DNA of 34,784 nt from positions 1-34,784 of the forward strand of contig DATBSD010000034.1 of NCBI GenBank assembly GCA_036559965.1, written 5' to 3'. Within the stretch, counting starts at the first letter, position 1; every line of letters starts with the position of its first letter. Position numbers and translations under genes: made by a program. Under the pieces are notes generated by a model. The model was not told where the DNA came from. It saw nothing but the letters and a program-made list of their open reading frames with translations, and made no database searches. The DNA is from CSP1-4 sp036559965 (GTDB lineage: Bacteria > Chloroflexota > Limnocylindria > Limnocylindrales > CSP1-4). This document shows, in pieces, positions 7,694 to 15,775 of the stretch.

Positions 7694-9250
7694 GTGCCCG
7701 ACCAGCCTGCCCATGGAGCCGCTCGGCCCGGCTTCCGGTTCGAGCGCGATCCACTCGGCGAGCTCGAGGTCCCGGCCGACGCCTACTACGGTGTCCAGAC
7801 CGAGCGCGCCATCCGCAACTTCCCCATCAGCGGTCGCCGACCGGATGCGACGCTCGTGCGCGCGGCCGTCAACGTCAAGAAGGCCGCGGCGCGCGCGAAC
7901 CGGGACACCGGCCGACTCTCGGCCGACATCGCGCAGGCCATCATCCAGGCCGCCGACGAAGTGCTCGGCCTGGTGCCCGACGCCGACGGTCCGGAAGCCG
8001 AGGCGCTCCAGGAGCGCCTCATCGATGCCTTCCGGGTCGATCCCTTCCAGGCCGGCGCGGGCGTCAGCCACAACATGAACACGAACGAGGTGCTGGCGAA
8101 TCGGGCCGTCGAGATCCTCGGCGCCCGGGGCATCGGCAGCGGCCAGCGCGGCGACTACGCCGTCGTCAGCCCGAACGATCACGTGAACATGTCCCAGTCG
8201 ACCAACGACGTATTCCCGACGGCGATGCGCATCGCGACCCTCGATCGCATCCGCCAGCTGCTGCCGGCGCTCGACGAGCTGGTCCGGGCCTTCGATGACC
8301 GCGCTCGAGCGTTCGACGGCGTGCTCAAGGCCGGACGGACCCACATGCAGGACGCGGTGCCTATCCGCCTCGGCCAGGAGTTCACGGCCTACGCGCTGAC
8401 GACGAAGCGGGCTGCGGCGCGCATCCTGACGGCCGCTGAGAGCGTCGCCGAGCAGAACATCGGGGCGACCGCCGTGGGCACCGGCCTGAACGCCGAGCCG
8501 GCCTACATCGAAGCCGTCGTGCGCCACCTCTCGGAGCAGACGAAGCTCCAGCTCCGGACCGCCGAGCACCTCGTCCACGCGACCCAGTCGATGGCCCCCA
8601 TGCTCGAGGTCTCAGCGGCGCTCCGCGCCCTCGCGGTCGACATGGCCAAGATCGCCGAGGACCTGCTGCTCATGTCGTCCGGGCCGCGGACAGGCTTCGC
8701 CGAGATCCGCCTGCCTGCCCGGCAGCCGGGCTCATCGATCATGCCCGGCAAGGTCAATCCGGTGATGGTCGAGAACGTGTCGATGATCTGCTACCACGTC
8801 ATCGGCAACGACACGGCCGTCGCCTGGGCCGCCTCGCGCGGTCAGCTCGAGCTCAACGTGATGATGCCGCTCATCGCCCACGAGACCCTCGACTCGCTCG
8901 AGGTCCTGACGAGCGGCCTGCGCCAGTTCGCGCGCGACTGCGTCGCCGGCATCGAGGCCGACGTCGAACGCAGCGCCTGGCTGCTCGAGCAGTCGAGCGC
9001 CATGGCCACCCCGCTGGCGCCCTACATCGGCTACGCCCTGGCAGCGGCCATCGCCAAGGAGGCCGTGGCGAGCGGCAAGACGATCCGCCAGCTGGTGCTC
9101 GAGAAGGGCATCTTCACGAAGGACGAGCTGGACGTGATCCTCGACCCGCACGAGCTGACCGAGCCCGGCGTGGCCGGTGGCTTCCGCTTCGAGCCGCGCA
9201 TGCCCGAGGGCTACGAGCGCCCGACGGGCCCCGTCGGCGGCGGGGGCTAG
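7694..9250 (+). CDS. aspA: Aspartate ammonia-lyase
   Basis: A 518-residue member of the fumarase/aspartase superfamily that should split L-aspartate into fumarate and ammonia in the cytoplasm. Motifs: YYGVQTERAIRNFPISG (31-47), NMNTNEVLANRA (127-138), PNDHVNMSQSTNDVFPT (160-176), KAGRTHMQDAVPIRLGQEF (212-230) and the superfamily catalytic loop GSSIMPGKVNPV (346-357). The NFPISG, MNTNEVLAN and TGLN forms match aspartase rather than class II fumarase, where QSNMNVNEV and DATPLTLGQ would be expected. It is about 40 residues longer than E. coli AspA, through a longer N-terminus and a small insertion near 90-115. The start is set at GTG 7694 because of the -10 box; translation from 7637 would add an Arg-rich tail. 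It probably feeds the TCA cycle. Confidence 0.88.
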   Translation: MPDQPAHGAARPGFRFERDPLGELEVPADAYYGVQTERAIRNFPISGRRPDATLVRAAVNVKKAAARANRDTGRLSADIAQAIIQAADEVLGLVPDADGPEAEALQERLIDAFRVDPFQAGAGVSHNMNTNEVLANRAVEILGARGIGSGQRGDYAVVSPNDHVNMSQSTNDVFPTAMRIATLDRIRQLLPALDELVRAFDDRARAFDGVLKAGRTHMQDAVPIRLGQEFTAYALTTKRAAARILTAAESVAEQNIGATAVGTGLNAEPAYIEAVVRHLSEQTKLQLRTAEHLVHATQSMAPMLEVSAALRALAVDMAKIAEDLLLMSSGPRTGFAEIRLPARQPGSSIMPGKVNPVMVENVSMICYHVIGNDTAVAWAASRGQLELNVMMPLIAHETLDSLEVLTSGLRQFARDCVAGIEADVERSAWLLEQSSAMATPLAPYIGYALAAAIAKEAVASGKTIRQLVLEKGIFTKDELDVILDPHELTEPGVAGGFRFEPRMPEGYERPTGPVGGGG

Positions 9251-9267
9251 GGGACACCGCGCCGACG

Positions 9268-9837
9268 ATGACGGCTGCCCGCGACGAGGTCGACCAGGAC
9301 ACCTACCGCGACGTGCTCGGCCGCTTCGTGACCGGCGTGACGGTCATCACCACGGCCATCGGGACGCCCGACGGCATCCAGCCCTGGGGCACGACGGTCA
9401 ATGCGTTCACGTCGGTCAGCCTCGATCCCCCGCTCGTGCTCATCTGTGTCGGCCGCGAGCGAAGCATCCATCCGGTCATCGCCCAGGTCGGCCGGTTCGC
9501 GGTCAACATCCTGGCCGAGGAGAGCCAGGGCCTCTCCGACTGCTTCGCCGGCGCCCCGTCGCCGCTGCCACGGTCCGCCTTCTGCGGTGCCAGCTACACG
9601 CTCAGCGAGCGCGACCTGCCCATCCTCGAGGCCGGCGTGGCGAGCCTCGAATGCGATGTCGAGCAGACGCTCGACGCCGGCGACCACACGATCTACCTCG
9701 CCCGCGTCCGCGGGCTCGGCCTGAGCGAGGTCCACCCGCTGCCGTTGCTCTACTACCGCGGCCGCTACCTGCGCATCGAGCGGGCCGCCACGGCCGAGCT
9801 GCTGGGCAAGCCCGACAGCCGCTATCCCGAGGGCTAG
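9268..9837 (+). CDS. Flavin reductase-like FMN-binding split-barrel protein
   Basis: A 189-residue protein of the HpaC/RutF flavin reductase-like family. It opens with DVLGRFVTGVTVITT, continues with WGTTVNAFTSVSLDPPLVLICVGRE, which forms the FMN phosphate-binding strand-loop, and has VNILAEESQGLSDCFAG and a closing LLYYRGRYLRI strand. Such enzymes reduce FMN or FAD with NAD(P)H and hand it to a partner monooxygenase, but some act alone as FMN-dependent oxidoreductases. No oxygenase component is encoded nearby, so the partner, if any, lies elsewhere. It begins 17 bp after aspA and 31 bp before the hydrolase, which makes it the likely first gene of the + strand CoA/aromatic block, or part of a longer aspA transcript. 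Confidence 0.83.
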   Translation: MTAARDEVDQDTYRDVLGRFVTGVTVITTAIGTPDGIQPWGTTVNAFTSVSLDPPLVLICVGRERSIHPVIAQVGRFAVNILAEESQGLSDCFAGAPSPLPRSAFCGASYTLSERDLPILEAGVASLECDVEQTLDAGDHTIYLARVRGLGLSEVHPLPLLYYRGRYLRIERAATAELLGKPDSRYPEG

Positions 9838-9868
9838 GACCGGTCCCCATGGCGACGAGCGCGAGCTG

Positions 9869-10735
9869 ATGCCGACGGTCCGCGCCAACGGCCTCGATGT
9901 CGCGTACCTGCTCGAGGGCGCCGGGCCGCCCATGGTCCTGCTCCACGGCGCGACATCTTCGGGCGCCGAGGACTGGTCGGCCCAGCGACCGGCATTCCGG
10001 CAGGCGTTCACGCTCCACATCCCCGATGCGCGCGGTCACGCCGGCACCCGCTGGGACGCCGCCGACGGCTGGTCGGCGGAGATGCTCGTCGACGATCTGG
10101 CCGCCTTCGTCGACGCGCTCGGCCTCCAGAGCTTCCACCTCGTCGGCTACAGCATGGGCGGCTACACCGCGCTGCGCTACGCCATCGCCCACCCCGAGCG
10201 CCTGCGGACGCTGCTCATCGTCGGCATCACGGTCCAACGCCAGCCCCGCACGAACGTCGCCCGCCGGCTCATGGATCCGCCGCGCATCGACGCCCAGGAC
10301 CCCGCCTGGGCCGCTGCGCTCGACCGTCGCCATGGTCCCGGACAGGGCGAGGGCGCGTGGCGTCGCCTGCTGCCGGCGATCGCCGAGGATGTCGCCACGC
10401 AGTCGCTCATCAGCCCGGCCGAGCTGCGTGCCGTGACGATGCCGACGCTGCTCGTCGTCGGCGACCGCGACGTCTTCGTGCCCCTCGACCAGGCTGTCGG
10501 GCTGGTACGACAGCTGCCCGACGGCCGCCTGTGCATCGTGCCCGACTGCGACCACCAGGTCATGGCCAGCCGGCCGGGCATCTTCAACGCCGTAGCCGAG
10601 ACGTTCTATCGGACGACCGAGGCCGAGGCGATCGCCCGCGCCGACGGCAGGGACGTCGCGGGTGGACCATCAGGGACCCGCATCCGCGGTGGCCGCGCCC
10701 CCATCCCGGCCTCGATGGGCGACCATGGCATCTGA
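9869..10735 (+). CDS. Alpha/beta hydrolase
   Basis: A 288-residue alpha/beta-hydrolase-fold protein. The oxyanion HGATSSG loop is at 26-32, the nucleophile elbow GYSMGG at 93-98 (Ser95), the acid in VVGDRD (Asp199 or Asp201) and the catalytic His229 in DCDHQV. It has no signal peptide, so it is cytoplasmic. The family includes ring-fission product hydrolases (MhpC/BphD type), enol-lactonases and esterases; the position between a flavin reductase and CoA-ester enzymes would suit C-C or lactone hydrolysis upstream of beta-oxidation, but the substrate is not shown. The last 35 residues are Arg/Gly-rich and lie outside the usual fold. An ATG directly after GAGCTG gives the start; no strong ribosome site is seen. 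Confidence 0.85.
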   Translation: MPTVRANGLDVAYLLEGAGPPMVLLHGATSSGAEDWSAQRPAFRQAFTLHIPDARGHAGTRWDAADGWSAEMLVDDLAAFVDALGLQSFHLVGYSMGGYTALRYAIAHPERLRTLLIVGITVQRQPRTNVARRLMDPPRIDAQDPAWAAALDRRHGPGQGEGAWRRLLPAIAEDVATQSLISPAELRAVTMPTLLVVGDRDVFVPLDQAVGLVRQLPDGRLCIVPDCDHQVMASRPGIFNAVAETFYRTTEAEAIARADGRDVAGGPSGTRIRGGRAPIPASMGDHGI

Positions 10736-10798
10736 CGCGAGCGGCGCCCGGTCCGCGACGGCCGGCCCGACACCGACCGACCACGACGGGAGACCACG

Positions 10799-11134
10799 AT
10801 GACCGCGACCCTGGTGGCCCTCTATCGCCGGCCGGCCGACGACGATGCCCTGGCCACGTTCCGGCGTCGCTATCGCGACGAGCACCTGCCGCTGGTGCGC
10901 CAGACCCCGGGTCTCCGCTCCCTCCACGTCGCCCGGGTGACGGAGGCATGGGGGCAGTCGGACCTGTGCCTGATGGCGCGCATGGTCTTCGACGATCGTG
11001 CCGCGCTCGATGCCGGTATCGCCAGCGAGCCGATGCGGGCCGCCGGCCGCAACCTGCGGGAGATCGCACCGGGCATGGCGACGACCATCGTCGTCGAGCC
11101 CGACGACGAGATGGAGCCTGGCAGCGAGCCATGA
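10799..11134 (+). CDS. EthD-like dimeric alpha/beta-barrel protein
   Basis: A small 111-residue protein with the EthD/REDY-type ferredoxin-like pattern: LVALYRRPADDDALATF, then YRDEHLPLVRQTPGLRSLHVARV, and a second strand-helix unit with LCLMARMVFDDRAALDAGI. Relatives form dimers and include EthD of the ether-degradation cluster and small decarboxylases or cyclases; the biochemical role of this one is unknown. A GGGAG site lies about 8 nt before the ATG. The TGA overlaps the ATG of the next crotonase by 4 bp, so the two are translationally coupled. A 63-bp gap separates it from the hydrolase. Confidence 0.72.
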   Translation: MTATLVALYRRPADDDALATFRRRYRDEHLPLVRQTPGLRSLHVARVTEAWGQSDLCLMARMVFDDRAALDAGIASEPMRAAGRNLREIAPGMATTIVVEPDDEMEPGSEP

Positions 11135-12066
11135 CCGTCCACTACGACGTCGTCGGTCGCCGAGCGACCGTCCGGCTCGATCGACCACAGGTGCTCAACG
11201 CCCTCGATCGCCCGACCCTCGACGCGGTCGCCCACCACCTGCGTCAGGCGGCGGTCGACGATCGGGTCGGGGTCGTGGTCATCACCGGCACCGGCGACAA
11301 GGCCTTCAGCACCGGTGCCGACCTGGCCGAGCAGGCGGCCTTCCTCGACCGGCCCAATGACTACTGGGCGTGGATGGGCCACTTCATCGCGGCCATCGAC
11401 GCCGTGCGCAGCTGCCCCAAGCCGGTCATCGCCCGCCTCAACGGCATGACCGTCGGCGGCGGCAACGAGCTCAACCTGGCCTGCGACCTGGCCGTCGCCG
11501 CGGACGATGTCGTCTTCCGCCACGTTGGCCCGTCGCGCGGCAGTGTGCCGGCCGGCGGCGCGACCCAGTGGCTGCCGCTCGTCATCGGCGAGCGCCGGGC
11601 GCGCGAGGTGCTGCTGCTCAACCAGCCCATCAGCGCTCAGCAGGCGCTCGAGTGGGGCTGGGTCAACCGCGTGGTGCCGCGCGCGCACCTGGACACGGCC
11701 CTCGACGAGCTGTGCGACGAGCTGCTGGCCAAGCTGCCAGAGGTGCTCAGGGCGACGAAGGTCCAGCTCGACTTCTGGCGCGACCTGTCGTGGAGCCTGA
11801 CCATCCGCCACGCGCGCGAGTGGCTGACGCTGCACGCTGCCTCGGACGAGGTGCGTGAGGGCCTTGATTCGTTCCGGGACAAGCGCCCGCCCGACTACGA
11901 AACCCTGCGATCCCGCCTGGCGCCGCCCGCCTCGGAGCCCCGAGCGCCCGAGCGCCACGGTCATCCGGTCGATGGCCCGCGAGCATGCCCCTTCTGCGGC
12001 CGAGGCCCGCTGGCGCACGACGCCGTCTTCTGCGGCTACTGCGGCAAGCCGCTGCTCGGCGCATGA
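11131..12066 (+). CDS. Crotonase-fold enzyme (BadI/MenB/BamA-like) with C-terminal zinc ribbon
   Basis: A 311-residue protein. Residues 1-260 are a crotonase domain with oxyanion-hole segments KAFSTGADL (57-65) and NGMTVGGGNELNLACD (104-119), followed by HVGPSRGSVPAGGATQWLPL and GERRAREVLLLNQPISAQQAL. The VGP.xGS segment and the KARE-type helix are closest to MenB and BadI, and GGAT recalls BamA; these enzymes form or hydrolytically open rings of CoA esters. Residues 286-304 then add CPFC-x11-CGYC, a four-cysteine zinc ribbon joined by a Pro/Arg-rich linker. I know of no standard crotonase with this tail. Coupled by 4-bp overlaps to EthD upstream and the next hydratase downstream. Ring-hydrolase activity is inference; plain enoyl-CoA hydratase or isomerase is the alternative. 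Confidence 0.82.
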   Translation: MTVHYDVVGRRATVRLDRPQVLNALDRPTLDAVAHHLRQAAVDDRVGVVVITGTGDKAFSTGADLAEQAAFLDRPNDYWAWMGHFIAAIDAVRSCPKPVIARLNGMTVGGGNELNLACDLAVAADDVVFRHVGPSRGSVPAGGATQWLPLVIGERRAREVLLLNQPISAQQALEWGWVNRVVPRAHLDTALDELCDELLAKLPEVLRATKVQLDFWRDLSWSLTIRHAREWLTLHAASDEVREGLDSFRDKRPPDYETLRSRLAPPASEPRAPERHGHPVDGPRACPFCGRGPLAHDAVFCGYCGKPLLGA

Positions 12067-12908
12067 CGGTGCCCTCGATGCCCGGCGACGACACGATGGC
12101 CGAGCCCGGGCTTCCGCATCGGCTGCGCGTCGAGCTGCCCGCTCCCGGGCTCGGCGGCCCGGTCGACCTCGTCGCCCTGGTGACCATCGACCGACCCGAG
12201 GTCCTCAACGCGCTCGACACCGAGACGATGCGCCAGCTCGGTGACGCGCTCGAGCGACTCGACGCCGACGACACCTGCCGGGCGATCGTGATCACCGGCG
12301 CCGGGGAGCGCGCCTTCGCTGCGGGGGCCGACATCTCGGAGCTCGCCGGGGCGACGCCGGAGGCCCTCGAAGCGTCCGGCCGCTTCGCCCACTGGGACCG
12401 CATCCGGCGCGTCCGGACGCCCATCATCGCGGCCGTCCGCGGCTATGCCCTGGGGGGTGGCTGCGAGCTGGCAATGGCCTGCGACCTGCTCGTCGCAGCC
12501 GACGATGCCGTCTTCGGCCAGCCCGAGATCAAGATCGGCGTCATGCCCGGCGCCGGTGGCACACAGCGCTTGACACGCGCGCTCGGCAAGGCCAAGGCCA
12601 TGGAGCTCATCCTCACGGGGCGCACCATGTCAGCGCGCGAAGCAGACGCTCGCGGCCTCATCACGAGGCTCGTCGCGCGGGAGGCGACCCTGCCGACCGC
12701 GCTCGACCTGGCGGCCGAGATCGCGAGCATGCCGCCACTCGCCGTGATGGCCGCCAAGCAAGCTGTCAACGACGCCTTCGAGCGCTCGCTCGAGGCAGGC
12801 ATCGCCGACGAGCGCCGCGCGTTCTTCGCGCTCTTCGCGACCGAGGACCAGCGCGAGGGCATGGCCGCCTTCCTGGCCAAGCGCCCGCCGACGTTCAAGG
12901 GCCGCTGA
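12063..12908 (+). CDS. Enoyl-CoA hydratase (canonical crotonase)
   Basis: A 281-residue crotonase that should add water to trans-2-enoyl-CoA to give 3-hydroxyacyl-CoA. Both catalytic glutamates of the classic hydratase are present: Glu135 in GGGCELAMACD and Glu155 in FGQPEIKIGVMPGAGGTQRL. The C-terminal ATEDQREGMAAFLAKRPPTFKGR is also typical. The ATG at 12063 overlaps the previous TGA by 4 bp; ATGs at 12078 and 12096 are alternatives and would trim an otherwise unusual N-terminal extension of 20-30 residues. It ends the first tightly coupled run; the next gene lies 85 bp on and has its own promoter-like box. Confidence 0.9.
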   Translation: MTVPSMPGDDTMAEPGLPHRLRVELPAPGLGGPVDLVALVTIDRPEVLNALDTETMRQLGDALERLDADDTCRAIVITGAGERAFAAGADISELAGATPEALEASGRFAHWDRIRRVRTPIIAAVRGYALGGGCELAMACDLLVAADDAVFGQPEIKIGVMPGAGGTQRLTRALGKAKAMELILTGRTMSAREADARGLITRLVAREATLPTALDLAAEIASMPPLAVMAAKQAVNDAFERSLEAGIADERRAFFALFATEDQREGMAAFLAKRPPTFKGR

Positions 12909-12938
12909 CCGGGGGTCGCCCGACGGCTCCCCACGGAG

Positions 12939-12944
12939 TACCCT
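12939..12944 (+). promoter_or_regulatory. Internal promoter -10 (TACCCT) with downstream GGAGG site
   Basis: TACCCT lies in the 85-bp gap before the DUF1444-like gene. It would give a leader of about 43 nt carrying a GGAGG site at 12982-12986, 7 nt before the GTG start. No clear -35 hexamer is visible. Confidence 0.35.
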
Positions 12945-12993
12945 GAGCGCAGCCGACACGGCCGACGGCCGGGCGGGAGGCGGAGGACCCGAC

Positions 12994-13761
12994 GTGGCGG
13001 ACGAGTGGACAGGATTGGACCTGGCGGACGAGGCGACCGGCGCCCTGCGGGATAAGCCGCCGGACCCGCTTGCGGTGCCCGACCCTGACGCCCCGGTCAG
13101 CGGCCACCATCCACCACGCGAGACGACCTCTTCGGCTGTCGATGCGCCCGAGCACGACTGGGCGGCGGCGCAGTCCCTGGTCTTTCCCATCCTGCGAGCG
13201 GTCGGCACCATCGGTGCTCCGGCCGACGTGCCGCTCGATCTGCTGCGCTCGTCGCCGACGTCGCATACGACGCCGCTCGTGGCCGACGGGCCGTGCGGCC
13301 TGGTCGTCTCCTTCACCCTTGCCGGCGGGGGCTTCGACGTGCTCGTCAACGGCGAGCATCTGCTCTCGTGGGGCATCGACGCATCCGAGCTGGCTGCGGT
13401 CGCCGGCGCCAATCTGGCCGCCTGGTCGGCCGATGCACCGTGGACGACCGAGGGCGCCGACGGCAGGCACCTCATGAGCTCGGACACGGGCAGCGGCCAC
13501 GATGCGGCGCGCATCCTGCTCGACGCCGCTCGCGCCCACGTGGTGCGCGAGCTATCAGCTGTCGCCGCGCCCGGCAGCCGCTACCTCGTCGGCCTGCCCG
13601 ACCGCGACATGCTCGTGGTGGGCACGCTCGCGCCCGACGATGCCGAGTTCGCGGGCATGTTCCATGACTTCGTGCTCGAGCAGTCCGGTGGCGCGGACGA
13701 GCCCATCGAGCGGCAGGTCTTCGAGCTCGTCGGCGGCGACCTCGTCGTCTTCAACGGCTGA
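12994..13761 (+). CDS. DUF1444 (YtpQ)-like protein of unknown function
   Basis: A 255-residue soluble protein with a GTG start and a GGAGG site. The first 50 residues are acidic and Pro-rich, probably disordered. The remainder has PLVADGPCGLVVSFTLAGGGFDVLVNGEHLLSWGID, then ANLAAWSADAPWTTE, the HLMSSDTGSGHDAARILL segment and LVGLPDRDMLVVG. This order resembles DUF1444/YtpQ-type proteins, whose function is not established. It sits between two crotonases in a CoA-ester block, 19 bp before the PaaG-like gene, so it is co-expressed with them; whether it takes part in the pathway cannot be told. Confidence 0.55.
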   Translation: MADEWTGLDLADEATGALRDKPPDPLAVPDPDAPVSGHHPPRETTSSAVDAPEHDWAAAQSLVFPILRAVGTIGAPADVPLDLLRSSPTSHTTPLVADGPCGLVVSFTLAGGGFDVLVNGEHLLSWGIDASELAAVAGANLAAWSADAPWTTEGADGRHLMSSDTGSGHDAARILLDAARAHVVRELSAVAAPGSRYLVGLPDRDMLVVGTLAPDDAEFAGMFHDFVLEQSGGADEPIERQVFELVGGDLVVFNG

Positions 13762-13780
13762 TCTCGCGACCGAGGCGGTC

Positions 13781-14557
13781 GTGCCCGTGCTGCGCGTCGA
13801 TGACGCCGAACCGGGCGTCCGGACGCTCACGCTCGACCGGCCCGCTGCGCTCAATGCGCTGGACGACGAGTTGCGGACCGCCCTGACGGCAGCCTTTCGC
13901 TCGGCGGCCCGCGACCGCACGGTCCGGGCGGTCGTGCTCACCGGCGCTGGGCGCGGCTTCTGCGCCGGTCAGGATCTTCGCGAAGGCGCAACGGGCAGCG
14001 TCGACATGGCCGCCACGCTGCGCCACGGGTACGTGCCCATCATCGAGGCCATGCAGCGGCTCGAGAAGCCCATCGTGGCTGCCGTCAACGGCGTCGCGGC
14101 CGGGGCCGGCTTCTCGATCGCGCTGGCCGCCGACCTGCGGGTGATGGCCGAGTCGGCGACCTTCATCTCGGCCTTCGGGCGCATCGGCCTCGTGCCCGAC
14201 AGCGGCCTGACCTGGTTCCTGCCGCGACTGGTCGGGCCGGCGCGGGCAGCCGAGATCGTCATGACCACCGATCCGGTCGATGCTGCGACCGCCCAACGGA
14301 TCGGCCTCGTCAACCGGGTCGTGCCGACCGAGACCTGTCTGGCCGAAGCCCAAGCCCTGGCCGCCAGGCTGGCCGCCGGGGCGCCGCTCGCCATGGGACT
14401 TGCCAAACGCGCCCTCGCCTACGGGCTGGAGCACGACCTGGCGGCGAGCCTCGAGTTCGAGGCCCAGCTCCAGGGTGTCGCGGGTCGCTCGGCCGACCAC
14501 GCCGAGGGCGTCGCCGCCTTCCGAGACAAGCGACCGCCGACGTTCACGGGCGAGTGA
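13781..14557 (+). CDS. Enoyl-CoA hydratase/isomerase, PaaG-like
   Basis: A 258-residue crotonase-fold protein. The oxyanion-hole residues are in GRGFCAGQDLREG (58-69) and NGVAAGAGFSIALAADLR (103-120). At the acid/base position it has FGRIGLVPDSGLTWFLPR with Asp140, not the two glutamates of a hydratase. An Asp here in a VPDSG motif is the hallmark of PaaG, the ring 1,2-epoxyphenylacetyl-CoA isomerase that also moves double bonds in beta-oxidation intermediates. No paaABCDE epoxidase or paaZ is in the window, so a delta-isomerase role is safer than a phenylacetate role. The start is GTG 13781 (GTG 13787 possible), with a GAGG site 5-6 nt upstream. It follows the DUF1444-like gene by 19 bp. Confidence 0.85.
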   Translation: MPVLRVDDAEPGVRTLTLDRPAALNALDDELRTALTAAFRSAARDRTVRAVVLTGAGRGFCAGQDLREGATGSVDMAATLRHGYVPIIEAMQRLEKPIVAAVNGVAAGAGFSIALAADLRVMAESATFISAFGRIGLVPDSGLTWFLPRLVGPARAAEIVMTTDPVDAATAQRIGLVNRVVPTETCLAEAQALAARLAAGAPLAMGLAKRALAYGLEHDLAASLEFEAQLQGVAGRSADHAEGVAAFRDKRPPTFTGE

Positions 14558-14564
14558 ATCTCCG

Positions 14565-15737
14565 ATGATCGTCGGCCCGATGACCATCGGCATCGTCGGT
14601 GCCGGCACGATGGGCGCCGGCATCGCGCAGCTCTGCATCGTCGCGGGCCACGCCGTCCGACTCCATGACGCATCGGAGGCTGCGCTGGACGCCGGTCGGG
14701 AGCGTATCGACGCCGGTCTGGAGCGCCTGGTCGAGAAGGGCCGGCTGACGGAGGCCGCGCGGGACTCCGCCAGGCAGCGCCTGAGTCTGGCGCAGGACCC
14801 CGGCGTCGTGGCCTCGGGCGCCGACGTCGTCGTCGAGGCCGCCATCGAGGACATGGCGGTCAAGCGCGCCATCTTCGAGCTGCTTGACCGGACCGCGCCG
14901 CTCCAGGCCATCCTGGCCACGAACACGTCGGCGCTCTCGGTGACCACGATCGCCGCGGCGACGGCGCACCCGGAGCGGGTCCTCGGGTTGCACTTCTTCA
15001 ACCCGGCGCCGGTCATGGCGCTCGTCGAGGTCGTCGCCGGCGAGCGTTCGAGCACGCCTGTCGTGGAGGCCGCCATCGCCTTCACGGAGGGCCTCGGCAA
15101 GCGTGCCATCCCGTGTCACGACGCACCCGGTTTCATCGTCAACCGCGTCAACCGGCCGTTCACGATCGAAGCGCTGCGGATGCTCGAAGGCGCCGAGGCC
15201 GACATCGCGGCCATCGACGCGGCGATGGTCGCCGCCGGCTACCCGATGGGCCCCTTCGCGCTCATCGACCTCGTCGGTGTGGACGTCAACCTGGCCGTCG
15301 CCCAGACGCTCTTCGTCGGCTTCGGGGACGCGGAACGATTCCGTCCGTCACCCATCCAGGCGCAGCTCGTGGCAGCTGGGGAGCTTGGCCGCAAGACCGG
15401 CTCCGGCTTCTACCGCTATGACCAGGCCGGCAGCGCGACAGGCCCGGCGCCCCGGTTCACGGCTCGATCCGACGACGCCATCGATGCCGGGACCATCCGG
15501 TCGCGCATCGAGCTGGCGACCATCAACGAGGCGTACCGGGCGGCCGGCGACGGGGTCGCCTCACCACCGGACATCGACCTCGCGCTGACGCTCGGGGCCG
15601 GACATCCCGTCGGGCCGTTCGCCCGCGCGAGGGACATCGGTCTCGGCCACGTCGTCGCCCAGCTGCGCGAGCTCGAGGAGCAGCACGGCGAGCGCTTCCG
15701 CGTCGCGCCGTCGCTCTGGCAGGTGGCCTCGATCTGA
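14565..15737 (+). CDS. 3-hydroxyacyl-CoA dehydrogenase
   Basis: A 390-residue NAD-dependent dehydrogenase oxidising 3-hydroxyacyl-CoA to 3-ketoacyl-CoA. The Rossmann motif GAGTMG is at 12-17, and the catalytic Ser122, His143 (HFFNPAP) and Asn146 follow in their usual order. The C-terminal 3HCDH domain begins near DAPGFIVNRVNRPF (about 176) and is duplicated: a second copy from about 300 contains IELATINEAYRAAGDGVASPPDIDLALTLG and HPVGPF. The two-copy arrangement matches PaaH/PaaC-type enzymes. ATG 14565 is chosen, 7 bp after the previous stop; ATG 14580 would begin just before the Rossmann strand and is equally possible. Confidence 0.92.
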   Translation: MIVGPMTIGIVGAGTMGAGIAQLCIVAGHAVRLHDASEAALDAGRERIDAGLERLVEKGRLTEAARDSARQRLSLAQDPGVVASGADVVVEAAIEDMAVKRAIFELLDRTAPLQAILATNTSALSVTTIAAATAHPERVLGLHFFNPAPVMALVEVVAGERSSTPVVEAAIAFTEGLGKRAIPCHDAPGFIVNRVNRPFTIEALRMLEGAEADIAAIDAAMVAAGYPMGPFALIDLVGVDVNLAVAQTLFVGFGDAERFRPSPIQAQLVAAGELGRKTGSGFYRYDQAGSATGPAPRFTARSDDAIDAGTIRSRIELATINEAYRAAGDGVASPPDIDLALTLGAGHPVGPFARARDIGLGHVVAQLRELEEQHGERFRVAPSLWQVASI

Positions 15738-15775
15738 CGGCGTCGACCGACGCCCTGCACATCGAACCGCCCGCG

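Noticed and set aside
7694..9250. Class II fumarase (fumC)
   Set aside because: The shared GSSxMPxKxN loop does not discriminate, but NFPISG, NMNTNEVLAN and the DAVPIRLGQEF segment follow aspartase, not fumarase.
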